Below are positions 47,445 through 56,052 of a stretch of 64,000 nucleotides of DNA, one piece after another. The stretch is from Gammaproteobacteria bacterium (GTDB lineage Bacteria; Pseudomonadota; Gammaproteobacteria; Ga0077554; Ga007554), in assembly GCA_021731145.1 (NCBI GenBank), contig JAKFXX010000006.1, positions 124,001-188,000 on the forward strand, written 5' to 3'. The position numbers were made by a program, and so were the translations under genes. Under the pieces are notes generated by a model. It made no database searches. It was not told where the DNA came from and was given only the letters and a program-made list of their open reading frames with translations. Each line of letters begins with the position of its first letter. Position 1 is the first letter of the stretch.

Positions 47445-48881
47445 ATGGGAAACGCTGAAAAATCGACCATGGAAATTCAATTTCTTGGCGCGGCGCGCGA
47501 GGTCACCGGTTCATGTTATCTGATCCGCGTGGGCCGTCATCGCATCCTGGTGGACTGCGGATTGATCCAAGGATCAAAGAAGGATGAGGCGCGCAACCAA
47601 TTGCCGTTCGAGTTCGATCCGGCAAAAATTGACGCAGTGGTGTTAACGCATGCGCACCTGGATCACTCCGGGCGGCTGCCGCTGCTGGTCAGGAACGGCT
47701 TCCGCGGCACCATCTACACCCACCGCGCCACGCGCGATCTGTGCCGCATCATGCTCAAGGACGCGGCATATCTCAACGAAAAAGATATTGAGTGGCAAAA
47801 CCGCAAGCGGCAGCGCAAGCACCTGCCGCTGGTCGAGCCTTTGTATACCATGGACGACGTGCAGCAAACATTGCGCCATTTCAAGGCGCTGGATTATGGC
47901 GTTACCATCCCGCTGCTCCCCGGCATTTCCATCCGGCTGGCCGATGCCGGCCATATCCTGGGCTCGGCGATAGTGGAGCTGTGGCTGGAGATGGAAGGCG
48001 CGCGCCGCAAGATTGTGTTCAGCGGTGACCTGGGGCATCGCGATGCTCCCATCCTGCAAGACCCTCAACCGGTGCGAGAGGCGGATCTGGTGGTAATGGA
48101 AAGTACCTACGGAAACCGTCTGCATCGCTCCTGGGAGCAAACCTGGGATGAGTTGCGCGATGTGCTCATGCATGCCAAGCACAATCAGGGCAATGTGCTG
48201 ATCCCCGCGTTCGCCGTGGGGCGCACCCAGGAATTGCTCTACGAATTCGGCCGCCATTATGCCGAATGGGGGCTGGATGACTGGTTGATCTTTCTGGACA
48301 GTCCGATGGCTATCGAGACGACCGAGGTCTATGCACGCCACACTGGCCTGTATGACACCGAGGCCGCCGCAGAGCAGCGTGCGCACGGCAATCCCTTCAC
48401 GATGCTGCCCAACCTGCACATCAGCCGCACCGCCAACCAGTCCATGGCCATTAACCGCATCAGCACCGGCGCCATCATCATCGCGGGCAGCGGCATGTGC
48501 GACGGCGGGCGCATCCGCCATCACCTGAAGCACAACCTGTGGCGCAACGGCTGCCATGTGGTAATTGTCGGCTTTCAGGCGAGCGGCACGCCAGGCCGCG
48601 CGCTGGTGGATGGCGCGCAGTATCTGCGCATGGCAGGCGAGACTGTACGGGTGGCGGCACAGGTACACACCATCGGCGGCCTGTCCGCCCATGCCGATGC
48701 CGCCGGCCTGATCGACTGGTACCATCACTTCGAAGGACGCCCCGCCATCGCCCTGGTGCACGGTGAACCGCAGGCGATGGACCCGCTGGCGGGGCGGCTG
48801 CGCAGTGAATCCGCGCGGCATGTCTACACCCCTGAGCGGGGCGCACGGCTAAATCTGCTGGATTGGACAGAACAGATGTAG
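47445..48881 (+). CDS. Beta-CASP metallo-beta-lactamase-fold nuclease
   Basis: The 478-residue protein has the zinc motif LTHAHLDHSGRLPLL, a beta-CASP domain (PAFAVGRTQELLYEFGRHYA) and an RMMBL C-terminus (AQVHTIGGLSAHADAAGLID). Relatives process RNA, such as CPSF73 and bacterial/archaeal homologues. It lacks KH domains. The ATG at 47445 or the one at 47469 (MEIQFLGAAREVTGS) may be used. It sits between DUF504 and citrate synthase. Confidence 0.9.
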   Translation: MGNAEKSTMEIQFLGAAREVTGSCYLIRVGRHRILVDCGLIQGSKKDEARNQLPFEFDPAKIDAVVLTHAHLDHSGRLPLLVRNGFRGTIYTHRATRDLCRIMLKDAAYLNEKDIEWQNRKRQRKHLPLVEPLYTMDDVQQTLRHFKALDYGVTIPLLPGISIRLADAGHILGSAIVELWLEMEGARRKIVFSGDLGHRDAPILQDPQPVREADLVVMESTYGNRLHRSWEQTWDELRDVLMHAKHNQGNVLIPAFAVGRTQELLYEFGRHYAEWGLDDWLIFLDSPMAIETTEVYARHTGLYDTEAAAEQRAHGNPFTMLPNLHISRTANQSMAINRISTGAIIIAGSGMCDGGRIRHHLKHNLWRNGCHVVIVGFQASGTPGRALVDGAQYLRMAGETVRVAAQVHTIGGLSAHADAAGLIDWYHHFEGRPAIALVHGEPQAMDPLAGRLRSESARHVYTPERGARLNLLDWTEQM

Positions 48882-48972
48882 AGCGCGGCCTGCCGGGATC
48901 AAGGCCAGCTCGTTTTGAGCCGATATGATGTTAAAGAGAACCCCCACAACTCATGCCTAGCGGAGGTGTATC

Positions 48973-50265
48973 ATGAAGGACACCGTCACCATCCTGGATA
49001 ATGCCACAGGCAAGAGCGTCGAGCTGCCCATCCGGCGCGGCACGCTCGGCCCTCCCGCCATCGACATCGGCGCGTTACAGCGTGAACTGGGATACGTCAC
49101 TTACGACCCAGGCTTTCTCGCCACGGCCAGTTGCCACAGCGCGATCACCTATATCGACGGCGAGCAGGGCGTGCTGCTCTACCGGGGTTATCCCATCGAA
49201 CAGCTTGCGGAAAAAAGCAATTTTCTCGAAGTCGCCCATTTGCTGATCTATGGCGAATTGCCGAGCCAGGCGCAACTCGGTGAATTCACCAATATCATCC
49301 GCCGTCACACCATGTTCAACGAAAGCCTGAAGAGTTTTTACCACGGTTTTCATCACGATGCCCATCCGATGGCAATCATGGTCGGTGTGGTCGGCTCATT
49401 GTCGGCGTTCTATCACGACTCGACGGACATCCATAACCCCCATCATCGCGACATTGCCGCGCACCGGCTGATCGCCAAGATGCCGACCATCGCCGCCGCC
49501 AGCTATAAGCATTCGATCGGCGAGCCGTTCATGTATCCACGCAACAACCTGAACTATTGCGGCAATCTTTTGCACATGATGTTTTCGGTGCCCGCCGAGG
49601 ACTACCAGGTCGATCCGCTCGCGGAAAAGGCGTTGGATCTGATCTTCATCCTGCATGCGGATCATGAACAGAATGCCAGCACCTCCACCGTGCGCCTGGC
49701 CGGCAGCTCCAGCGCCGATCCGTTCGCCTGCATCTCCGCCGGTATCGCCTCGCTGTGGGGTCCGGCGCACGGCGGCGCCAATGAAGAGGTGCTGCACATG
49801 CTGGCGGAGATCGGCGACAGCAAGAACATTCCCAAGTATATCGCCCGCGCCAAGGACAAGAACGATTCATTCCGCCTGATGGGCTTCGGCCACCGCGTAT
49901 ATAAAAATCATGACCCGCGCGCACGCCTCATCCGTGCCATGTGCCACGAGGTGCTCAACAAACTGGGCAACCAAAACAACCCGCTGTTCGAGCTGGCGCT
50001 AAAGCTTGAAGAAGTGGCCCTGCAGGATGAATACTTCATCGAGCGCAAACTTTATCCGAACGTGGATTTCTATTCGGGGATCATCTATAAAGCACTCGGC
50101 ATCCCCACCAACATGTTCACCGTGATGTTCGCCATTGCACGCACCGTGGGTTGGGTCGCGCAGTGGATGGAAATGATCGCCGACCCGAACCAGCGCATCG
50201 GCAGGCCGAGACAGGTGTATGACGGGGCGACGCGGCGGGATTATGCGGGGATAAAGGACAGGTAG
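48973..50265 (+). CDS. gltA: Citrate synthase
   Basis: The 430-residue type II (hexameric, NADH-regulated type) citrate synthase starts the TCA cycle. The active-site segments are [30 protein letters not shown] and [16 protein letters not shown], where the histidines and the later Asp (VDFYSGI) are catalytic. GCGGAGGTGTATC is the ribosome site. With the malic enzyme and malate dehydrogenase genes upstream it forms a central-carbon neighbourhood. Confidence 0.97.
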   Translation: MKDTVTILDNATGKSVELPIRRGTLGPPAIDIGALQRELGYVTYDPGFLATASCHSAITYIDGEQGVLLYRGYPIEQLAEKSNFLEVAHLLIYGELPSQAQLGEFTNIIRRHTMFNESLKSFYHGFHHDAHPMAIMVGVVGSLSAFYHDSTDIHNPHHRDIAAHRLIAKMPTIAAASYKHSIGEPFMYPRNNLNYCGNLLHMMFSVPAEDYQVDPLAEKALDLIFILHADHEQNASTSTVRLAGSSSADPFACISAGIASLWGPAHGGANEEVLHMLAEIGDSKNIPKYIARAKDKNDSFRLMGFGHRVYKNHDPRARLIRAMCHEVLNKLGNQNNPLFELALKLEEVALQDEYFIERKLYPNVDFYSGIIYKALGIPTNMFTVMFAIARTVGWVAQWMEMIADPNQRIGRPRQVYDGATRRDYAGIKDR

Positions 50266-50361
50266 CGGTAGTCTCACAGACCTTGATAATTTTGGGGCAC
50301 TAGACTAATCTGGCTTAGCTAGGTGACTAAGTCCAATCAATCCCAGAAGAGTAATGATGCC

Positions 50362-50589
50362 ATGCCGACGATAGTGAATGTGCACGATGCTAAAACCCAC
50401 TTCTCGCGTCTTCTTGAAAGGGCACACGCTGGCGAAGAAATCATTCTTGCCAAGTCTGGCAAACCCTACGCCAAACTTGTGCCGCTCGACACCCACAAGG
50501 AACGCACACCCGGCATAGCAAAAGGAAGGGTAACCGATGCGTTTTTTGAGCCATTGCCGCCGGAAGAGCTGGAGGCGTGGGAACAATGA
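50362..50589 (+). CDS. Phd/YefM-type antitoxin
   Basis: The 75-residue protein begins MPTIVNVHDAKTHFSRLLER and has the GEEIILAKSGKPYAKLVPL block of the Phd/YefM family, which binds DNA with its N-terminus and the toxin with its C-terminus. It overlaps the PIN-domain gene by 4 nt. An earlier in-frame start at 50323 is possible but has no clear support. Confidence 0.92.
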   Translation: MPTIVNVHDAKTHFSRLLERAHAGEEIILAKSGKPYAKLVPLDTHKERTPGIAKGRVTDAFFEPLPPEELEAWEQ

Positions 50590-50972
50590 GGGTGCTGCTC
50601 GACACCCACGCACTGCTGTGGTGGCTGTTCAATGATCCCAAGCTTTCGCAACTTGCACGGGATCTGATTAAAGAGCCTGGTAACACCGTCCTGATGAGCA
50701 GTGCCTCAGCCTGGGAGATAGCGACCAAGTACCGCTTAGGAAAATTACCCGAAGCAGGGGAGGTTGCCCAAAATTTGCCAGAGCTGCTGCGCACGGCGCG
50801 GATAGACGTGTTACCCATATCTGTAGAACATGCGCTGGCCGCCGGCCATCTCCCTGGGCCACACCGCGACCCTTTTGACCGCATGCTGATCGCCCAGGCC
50901 CAGCTTGAACGGATACCTATCATCACCACGGATGGCGAATTTTCAAAATACGACGTTCAAATCATGTGGTGA
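50586..50972 (+). CDS. PIN-domain toxin of the VapC type
   Basis: The 128-residue ribonuclease has the four acidic PIN residues in RVLLDTHALLWWL, SASAWEIATKYRLGKL, PFDRMLIAQAQ and PIITTDGEF. Paired with the Phd-type antitoxin upstream it forms a complete type II toxin-antitoxin module. The likely target is RNA, but which RNA is unknown. Confidence 0.93.
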   Translation: MRVLLDTHALLWWLFNDPKLSQLARDLIKEPGNTVLMSSASAWEIATKYRLGKLPEAGEVAQNLPELLRTARIDVLPISVEHALAAGHLPGPHRDPFDRMLIAQAQLERIPIITTDGEFSKYDVQIMW

Positions 50973-50986
50973 GGATTGACCCCGCG

Positions 50987-51048
50987 TAGGGTGGAACAAC
51001 CAAAGCGTATTGCGCCGAATGAAAAAACATCCAGCGCAATACGCTTTG
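50987..51048. repeat. Hairpin repeat between two toxin-antitoxin modules
   Basis: TAGGGTGGAACAAC leads into CAAAGCGTATTGCGC (51001-51015) and its exact complement GCGCAATACGCTTTG (51034-51048), a 15-bp perfect stem. It could also terminate transcription from both convergent genes. The TAGGGTGG entry resembles the other intergenic repeats. Confidence 0.65.
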
Positions 51049-51058
51049 TTATAGCAGC

Positions 51059-51391
51059 CTACCTTGCTGCGCGCCGTTTCGCCTGCCGTGGGATGAGTTC
51101 GATCTTGAGTGTACAGCCCACCGCATCGGCATACTTCTTGAGCGAAGCCACAGACGGCGCATGCTTTCCGGTACTTTCAAGGCGCGAAACCGCGCTCTTC
51201 GTAGTGCCCATACGAACAGCGACAGCTTCTTGAGTAAGGCCCGCGCGAGTGCGTGCGGACAACATTTCGCGCGCAAGCGCGTACTCAGCCTCAAGAGCGC
51301 CATAGGCTTCACAAAAGCCACGGCGTTTCGAGACTTTATCGAGGAAAACTTTTTGATCATGTGCCACAGTGTCGTATTTAAGTTCAGCCAT
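51059..51391 (-). CDS. XRE-type antitoxin (HigA-like)
   Basis: The 110-residue protein has a helix-turn-helix at about residues 45-75 (RAGLTQEAVAVRMGTTKSAV) followed by VASLKKYADAVGCTLKIEL, typical of HigA/XRE antitoxins encoded after their toxin. It overlaps the toxin gene by 8 nt. It probably represses its own operon. Confidence 0.88.
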   Translation of the reverse strand: MAELKYDTVAHDQKVFLDKVSKRRGFCEAYGALEAEYALAREMLSARTRAGLTQEAVAVRMGTTKSAVSRLESTGKHAPSVASLKKYADAVGCTLKIELIPRQAKRRAAR

Positions 51392-51647
51392 TTCGTATCT
51401 CCTTCATTCGCTTGCGCGCAAGCTTGATCTCTTGAGAACAGTAGAACGCTCTTCCAATGCCCGATTTACCACGCGGACGTAATTCGAATAATCCATCCCC
51501 AAAGGCGCGTGGGTGGGGAAGGCGCAAATTCGGACCGAATTCGAGAAGGAGTTCGGCAATTTTTGCGTAATCAGCAACTACATCCACGGGCCAGGATTCG
51601 ATCTCTGCTTGCACCCTTGGATGAAAATATTCGATGGAATAGACCAT
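51384..51647 (-). CDS. RelE/HigB-like toxin with apparent internal deletion
   Basis: The 87-residue product matches the Gp49/HigB toxin family at its start (EAEIESWP-like QAEIESWPVDVVADYAKIAE, LFELRPRGKSGIGRAFYC) and at its end (EIKLARKRMKEI). The segment normally between, a strand with the KKTQKTP-type turn of about 20 residues, is missing. The frame is intact, so the deletion was in frame. The protein is likely inactive or altered. Start ATG at 51647 (MVYSIEYF). Confidence 0.75.
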   Translation of the reverse strand: MVYSIEYFHPRVQAEIESWPVDVVADYAKIAELLLEFGPNLRLPHPRAFGDGLFELRPRGKSGIGRAFYCSQEIKLARKRMKEIRNG

Positions 51648-51854
51648 GCGAAAGGTTAGCAAATACGCTAACATTAATCAAGCTCAGGAATACTCACGCT
51701 TTGACAGCTTGAAAAGCACCTTGGCAAACGCACCAGGCAAACAGTTGCAAGCTCACAAAAGCGATGGCAAATGTCCCGATCTTGAGCCGAAGAGTAAAAC
51801 AAGATCTTTGAGCCGTTCCCGGAATAGCCAGGCCATCTTGGCGCCGTGCGCCCA

Positions 51855-52130
51855 CTGTGCCGTTTGTGCGGCGCTACACGACCGAGGGCATCCGCCTGTT
51901 GGCCGAGATGGATGCACTGCATGGCACACGGTCCGGCACCACCATGCGTAAACTCTGTGAGCGGGCATTCAGGGTGCATGGCGGGGCTCGCTTTGAGCGG
52001 CTGGCGGGCATTTCCAGCGAGCATCTGTACAACCTGCGCCAGCACAAGGCCTATCAAGCCAAACGCGGATCATTCGACTGGACTCGTCCGGCCAGGAAAA
52101 GAAGGGGACGGCAGGGCTATTTTGTGCCGA
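51855..52130 (+). pseudogene. Remnant of an integrase-type transposase
   Basis: About 85 codons (RRYTTEGIRLLAEMDALHGT, LCERAFRVHGGARFERLAGI, EHLYNLRQHKAYQAKRG) match the N-terminal helix-turn-helix part of IS481/ISNCY-like integrase-core transposases. The DDE core is gone; the frame runs on into the leader of the chemoreceptor gene. The rest of 51648-52217 contains no intact gene. Confidence 0.65.
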
Positions 52131-52217
52131 ACATCCTAAAGTCTTTCCCAGGCATTGCCGTTAATCATTTCGTGCGCTGTTTTTCATGCAGGCACGGCAT
52201 GTTTTGGGAGATGGATA

Positions 52218-53840
52218 ATGCTTGAAAAATGGCTGGCCAACATCAGTTGGCGGAAAAAGATTTTGGGGCTTTCTGGCCTGTTTGTTCTGGGCATTACCGG
52301 CGTTGGCCTGTTCGGCGGTTACACCATCTATCACCAAAACCACACCATACAGGCCGCACTCAGCGAATCACAGAAACGCGTGGAGGCGGCCACGAACGCC
52401 CAGGTTGCCATTCTGTCGATGGCCAAGGCCCAGGCACAGATCATTGCAGCGCAGGAACCTGTGGACATCCGCAGAGCAGCCATTTCAGCCATCAAGGGTG
52501 CGGCACTGCTTGACGAAAACATTCAACACCTGGGAACCACCCTGAAGGGGCGGCCGGAGGTTGAAGAGCTTATCAAGCTGCTGACGGAAATGAAGCCCAT
52601 ATCGCTGGAGGTGATTAAGGCGGCGCGCGCAAACGACGACGTACTGGCGATAGGAAAGAGCAAGGAAATGCTCGGTTCCATGAATCGTGTCGAGGAACTA
52701 TCGGGCAATCTCGTAACACACGAGCGCACGACCTTAACTGCTCGCATGGCGGAGCAGATAACGGAAGGAAAGCGCGTTATTGTCATGCTGGGGATTCTTG
52801 TCGGGCTTGGGATTGTGATTGGCATAATAGTCAGCCTGTTTGCCGCCCATATGGTCACAAAACCCTTGTCATCCCTGGAAAGCTCCATGGCCGCTCTGGC
52901 AACCGGCGACTTAAACATAAAACTCGCCAACGCGGGCAAGGATGAAATCGGCAGGACTATCAATGCCATGTCCCGAACCGTGGTCAATCTGCATGACATT
53001 GTCGAAAGAATTCATCAGGGGGCTAGCCAATTAACCATCAAGGCCCAGAATGTCAGCCACACGGCGGACAACATCCGCGGGGTCTCGACAACATTGCATG
53101 GCAACGTCAGAAACATCAAGGATGATGTCACCATCGCACTGGACAAAACCAGCCAGGCTGTAACCCAATTGGAGCAGGCCGCCGATAAGGCACAGAAAAC
53201 CTCGGGAAACGCCCAGCAAAACGCAGCCGAAATCAGGGAAGCTGTAATTAGCTTTGAGCGTTTCCAGGGGAATATGGAGAACACTGCGTCAGGCACGCGC
53301 GACCTTGCAAAAGCCGCAGAAACCATTACCGCCATCACCAAAACCATCCGCGATATCTCGGCTCAAACCAACCTGCTGGCACTGAATGCCGCCATCGAGG
53401 CGGCACGTGCCGGGGAACAGGGCCGGGGCTTTGCTGTGGTGGCCGACGAGGTGCGTGCACTGGCGAAAAGGACGGAGAATGCCACCGGAGAAATTTCCAC
53501 TTCGGTAGATACCATTTCCAATAGCGTAAAACACACTGTCGGATTATTGGAAACCTCCGTTGCAGAGGCCCGCAAAAATATCGCGCGATTGCAAAACGTC
53601 GCGGATGAAACAGCCACCAGCAGCACACAAACCAGCCTCATGAGTAACACCATGATCGAAGTGGTAGATCTGATCAGTGAACAGGAAAAAGCGCTTAATG
53701 GCATCAACGCTTCGATCAGCGGCCTGCTCGAGTTAAGCAGGGAAACCAACGATCAAACCGACATATTGAATAACCTGGCGCATACATTGAATGGTTCGGC
53801 GACCGACTTGAATAACGTGGTCGACAGGTTCAAGTTATAA
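52218..53840 (+). CDS. Methyl-accepting chemotaxis protein
   Basis: The 540-residue chemoreceptor has two membrane helices (about 15-37 and 193-217), a small periplasmic helical sensor between them, a HAMP domain ([20 protein letters not shown]) and the cytoplasmic signalling tip [20 protein letters not shown] then [18 protein letters not shown]. The ligand cannot be predicted. The ATG at 52218 fits the first helix; an earlier start at 52155 is inside the transposon remnant. It ends 106 nt before the peroxidase operon. Confidence 0.92.
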   Translation: MLEKWLANISWRKKILGLSGLFVLGITGVGLFGGYTIYHQNHTIQAALSESQKRVEAATNAQVAILSMAKAQAQIIAAQEPVDIRRAAISAIKGAALLDENIQHLGTTLKGRPEVEELIKLLTEMKPISLEVIKAARANDDVLAIGKSKEMLGSMNRVEELSGNLVTHERTTLTARMAEQITEGKRVIVMLGILVGLGIVIGIIVSLFAAHMVTKPLSSLESSMAALATGDLNIKLANAGKDEIGRTINAMSRTVVNLHDIVERIHQGASQLTIKAQNVSHTADNIRGVSTTLHGNVRNIKDDVTIALDKTSQAVTQLEQAADKAQKTSGNAQQNAAEIREAVISFERFQGNMENTASGTRDLAKAAETITAITKTIRDISAQTNLLALNAAIEAARAGEQGRGFAVVADEVRALAKRTENATGEISTSVDTISNSVKHTVGLLETSVAEARKNIARLQNVADETATSSTQTSLMSNTMIEVVDLISEQEKALNGINASISGLLELSRETNDQTDILNNLAHTLNGSATDLNNVVDRFKL

Positions 53841-53946
53841 CGCAGGACTGGGCGATACAGGGACATATCGCATTACATGAAACAGCAATGAAGCATGTTG
53901 ATTTTCGTCATTCCGTAAAACACAACTTCCATAGGAGGAAGAAACC

Positions 53947-54981
53947 GTGAAGCACAGCAACACCAAGAGCAGGAAACACATTGGGGCCGTCGTTGCGGCT
54001 CTGCTCGGCGTATCCAGTGTCTTTTATTCACCCTTTGGCGGGACTGGAGAGGCGGATCCTTATCTGCGTCCGGATATCGCGCCTGCCCCGGCAGATAACC
54101 AATTGACCCCCGACCGCGCCGAGCTTGGCAAGATACTGTTTTTTGACCCACGTTTGTCAGGGTCCAACTGGATAAGCTGCACCACATGCCATAACCCGGC
54201 GCTCGGTTGGTCGGATGGATTGCCCACGGCAATTGGTGTTGGTATGAAGACACTCCACAGAGCAACCCCCACGATTCTGAACACTGCCTACAACAGGATC
54301 CAGATGTGGGACGGCCGCGCGCCGAGCCTGGAAGAACAGGCGACCGGCCCTATCGTGTCGCCGGATGAAATGAACCAGAATCTGGATGATTTGGTCAAAG
54401 AGTTGTCCGCCATTCCCGGTTACAAGGAGTTGTTTGAAAAGAGCTATCCTGGTGAAGGCATCAGCAAGCAAACCATTTCAAAGGCCATCGCCAGCTTCGA
54501 AAGAACAGTGGTGTCGACGGAATCCCCCTTTGACAAGTGGCGCAAGGGAGACAAGAAGGCGGTGAGTGAACCAGTAAAGCGCGGATTTGTTTTATTCGAA
54601 GGCAAGGCCAATTGCGCCGCTTGTCATCAAGGATTTAATTTTGTTGATAACGGCTTCCATAATATTGGCCTGAAGAAGACAAGTGATGCCGAAGACGAAG
54701 GAAGGTTCGCACACAAGAAAGTTAAAGTGCTGAAAGGCGCATTCAAAACCCCCACACTGCGCGACATTGCCCTCACCGCGCCCTATATGCACAATGGCGT
54801 ATACAAGACATTGGAAGAAGTCGTGGATCATTACAACAGCGGCGGAGAGAATCAGGAAAACCCCGACCCCAACCTGAAGCCGCTTAATTTAACGGATCAG
54901 GAGAAGGCCGACCTGGTGGCCTTCCTGAAAAGTCTCACTGGAAAACACATAACCATGACTGTCCCCCAGTTGCCGAATTAA
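53947..54981 (+). CDS. Diheme cytochrome c peroxidase family protein (CcpA/MauG type)
   Basis: The 344-residue periplasmic protein has a signal peptide, two heme c sites (CTTCH at 78-82 and CAACH at 223-227) and the family segments LGKILFFDPRLSGSN, NRIQMWDGRAPSLEEQA and FKTPTLRDIALTAPYMHNG. Classical members reduce hydrogen peroxide with electrons from cytochrome c or cupredoxin; MauG relatives oxidise proteins. The start is GTG at 53947 after TAGGAGGAAG. It heads a three-gene operon with a cupredoxin and a diheme cytochrome. Confidence 0.92.
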   Translation: MKHSNTKSRKHIGAVVAALLGVSSVFYSPFGGTGEADPYLRPDIAPAPADNQLTPDRAELGKILFFDPRLSGSNWISCTTCHNPALGWSDGLPTAIGVGMKTLHRATPTILNTAYNRIQMWDGRAPSLEEQATGPIVSPDEMNQNLDDLVKELSAIPGYKELFEKSYPGEGISKQTISKAIASFERTVVSTESPFDKWRKGDKKAVSEPVKRGFVLFEGKANCAACHQGFNFVDNGFHNIGLKKTSDAEDEGRFAHKKVKVLKGAFKTPTLRDIALTAPYMHNGVYKTLEEVVDHYNSGGENQENPDPNLKPLNLTDQEKADLVAFLKSLTGKHITMTVPQLPN

Positions 54982-54995
54982 AGGAGATTGATTCA

Positions 54996-55334
54996 ATGTT
55001 TACATTCAACATGAAAAAAGCCGGATTTTTACTGTTCGCCGCCTGGCTGCCGACAACACAGGCCGCAGAGGTTGAGCTAGGACAGCAAAACAAATCCTTC
55101 GTCAATAATGGTCAAAAGGTAGAGCAATTGAAAATAAAGGCTGGAGATACGATTCGTTTCAAGAATTATGACCCTTTTTTTCATAATGTATTTTCACTAT
55201 CAGACCTGAAAACATTCGATCTTGGATCCTTCCCCAAAGGGGATTCACGCACCGTGACCTTTGACAAGAAGGGAGCTGTAGACGTCGAGTGCGCCATCCA
55301 CCCGCAGATGCAATTGAAGCTCGAGGTTGAATAA
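54996..55334 (+). CDS. Small periplasmic cupredoxin (plastocyanin-like)
   Basis: The 112-residue product has a signal peptide (KAGFLLFAAWLPTTQA) and a type 1 copper site: His63 in FFHNVFS and Cys99, His102 and Met105 in VECAIHPQM. Similar proteins are annotated as methylamine-utilisation-type plastocyanins. It starts 14 nt after the peroxidase gene and overlaps the cytochrome gene by one base, suggesting that it shuttles electrons between them. Confidence 0.9.
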   Translation: MFTFNMKKAGFLLFAAWLPTTQAAEVELGQQNKSFVNNGQKVEQLKIKAGDTIRFKNYDPFFHNVFSLSDLKTFDLGSFPKGDSRTVTFDKKGAVDVECAIHPQMQLKLEVE

Positions 55335-55975
55335 TGAGGCGCGTTACCAGGCAGATGCTGACGGGGGTAGTGCTCTCCATGGGTGTCAGTGGCGCGTGGG
55401 CCACTGACACCCTCGAAGACGTAAAAAGCGAGCATACCAGGCCCGCCATCCGCGGCGGCATCGTTTATAAGTCTTATTGTGTGCTTTGTCATGGGGCAGT
55501 GGCGAACGGTGATGCCAAAGCCGCGAAACTGTATGGCGTTGCCACCCTTGCCATTAAACCCATGTCTACGGAGTACTATGAAAAAATCATCCGTGGAGGC
55601 GGGCCAGCCGTTGGTAAAGCGCCCTATATGCCGCCTTGGCAGGAAGAGCTGTCGGATGAGCAAATAAAAGATGTGGTCGCTTATCTGGGTGTGGTAAGTA
55701 ACGCCGTCGGGCGTGGCGAGGTGGTCTTCAAGACCAATTGCGTACTCTGCCACGGCGTAAAAGGAGATGGTAAGGGGCGGGCATCGGTTTTGTTCGATCC
55801 GCCTCCGGCCAATCTGACCAGGAGTGACAAAAACGACGAATACAAAACGATGATCATCACCATGGGCGGGGCGGCGATGGGACGTTCACCGGTGATGCCG
55901 GTGTGGGGAGAGCAATTATCCACACAGGAGATCAATGATGCAGTGGCTTATCTTAGGACGATCCTTGTGAAATAG
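55334..55975 (+). CDS. Periplasmic diheme cytochrome c
   Basis: The 213-residue protein has a signal peptide ending near Ala23 and two class I cytochrome c domains. Each has CVLCH (49-53 and 135-139) and a downstream methionine ligand region (PYMPPWQEELSDEQI and PVMPVWGEQLSTQEI). The domains resemble each other, which suggests internal duplication. It is the last gene of the redox operon and probably links it to the respiratory chain. Confidence 0.93.
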   Translation: MRRVTRQMLTGVVLSMGVSGAWATDTLEDVKSEHTRPAIRGGIVYKSYCVLCHGAVANGDAKAAKLYGVATLAIKPMSTEYYEKIIRGGGPAVGKAPYMPPWQEELSDEQIKDVVAYLGVVSNAVGRGEVVFKTNCVLCHGVKGDGKGRASVLFDPPPANLTRSDKNDEYKTMIITMGGAAMGRSPVMPVWGEQLSTQEINDAVAYLRTILVK

Positions 55976-56010
55976 AGTCTGCCTTCAACCTGAAAACGGC
56001 GATTGAAAGC

Positions 56011-56047
56011 CATAGATCAGGGTGTCTTCGCCACCCTGATCTATATG
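56011..56047. terminator. Hairpin between convergent cytochrome and pilU genes
   Basis: CATAGATCAGGGTG and CACCCTGATCTATATG pair around TCTTCGC, 36 nt after the cytochrome stop and just after the end of pilU. It may act on both strands. Confidence 0.65.
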
Positions 56048-56052
56048 ACCAG

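Noticed and set aside
53841-53946. Candidate strong promoter between the chemoreceptor and peroxidase genes
   Set aside because: No convincing -35/-10 pair could be chosen by eye over alternatives.
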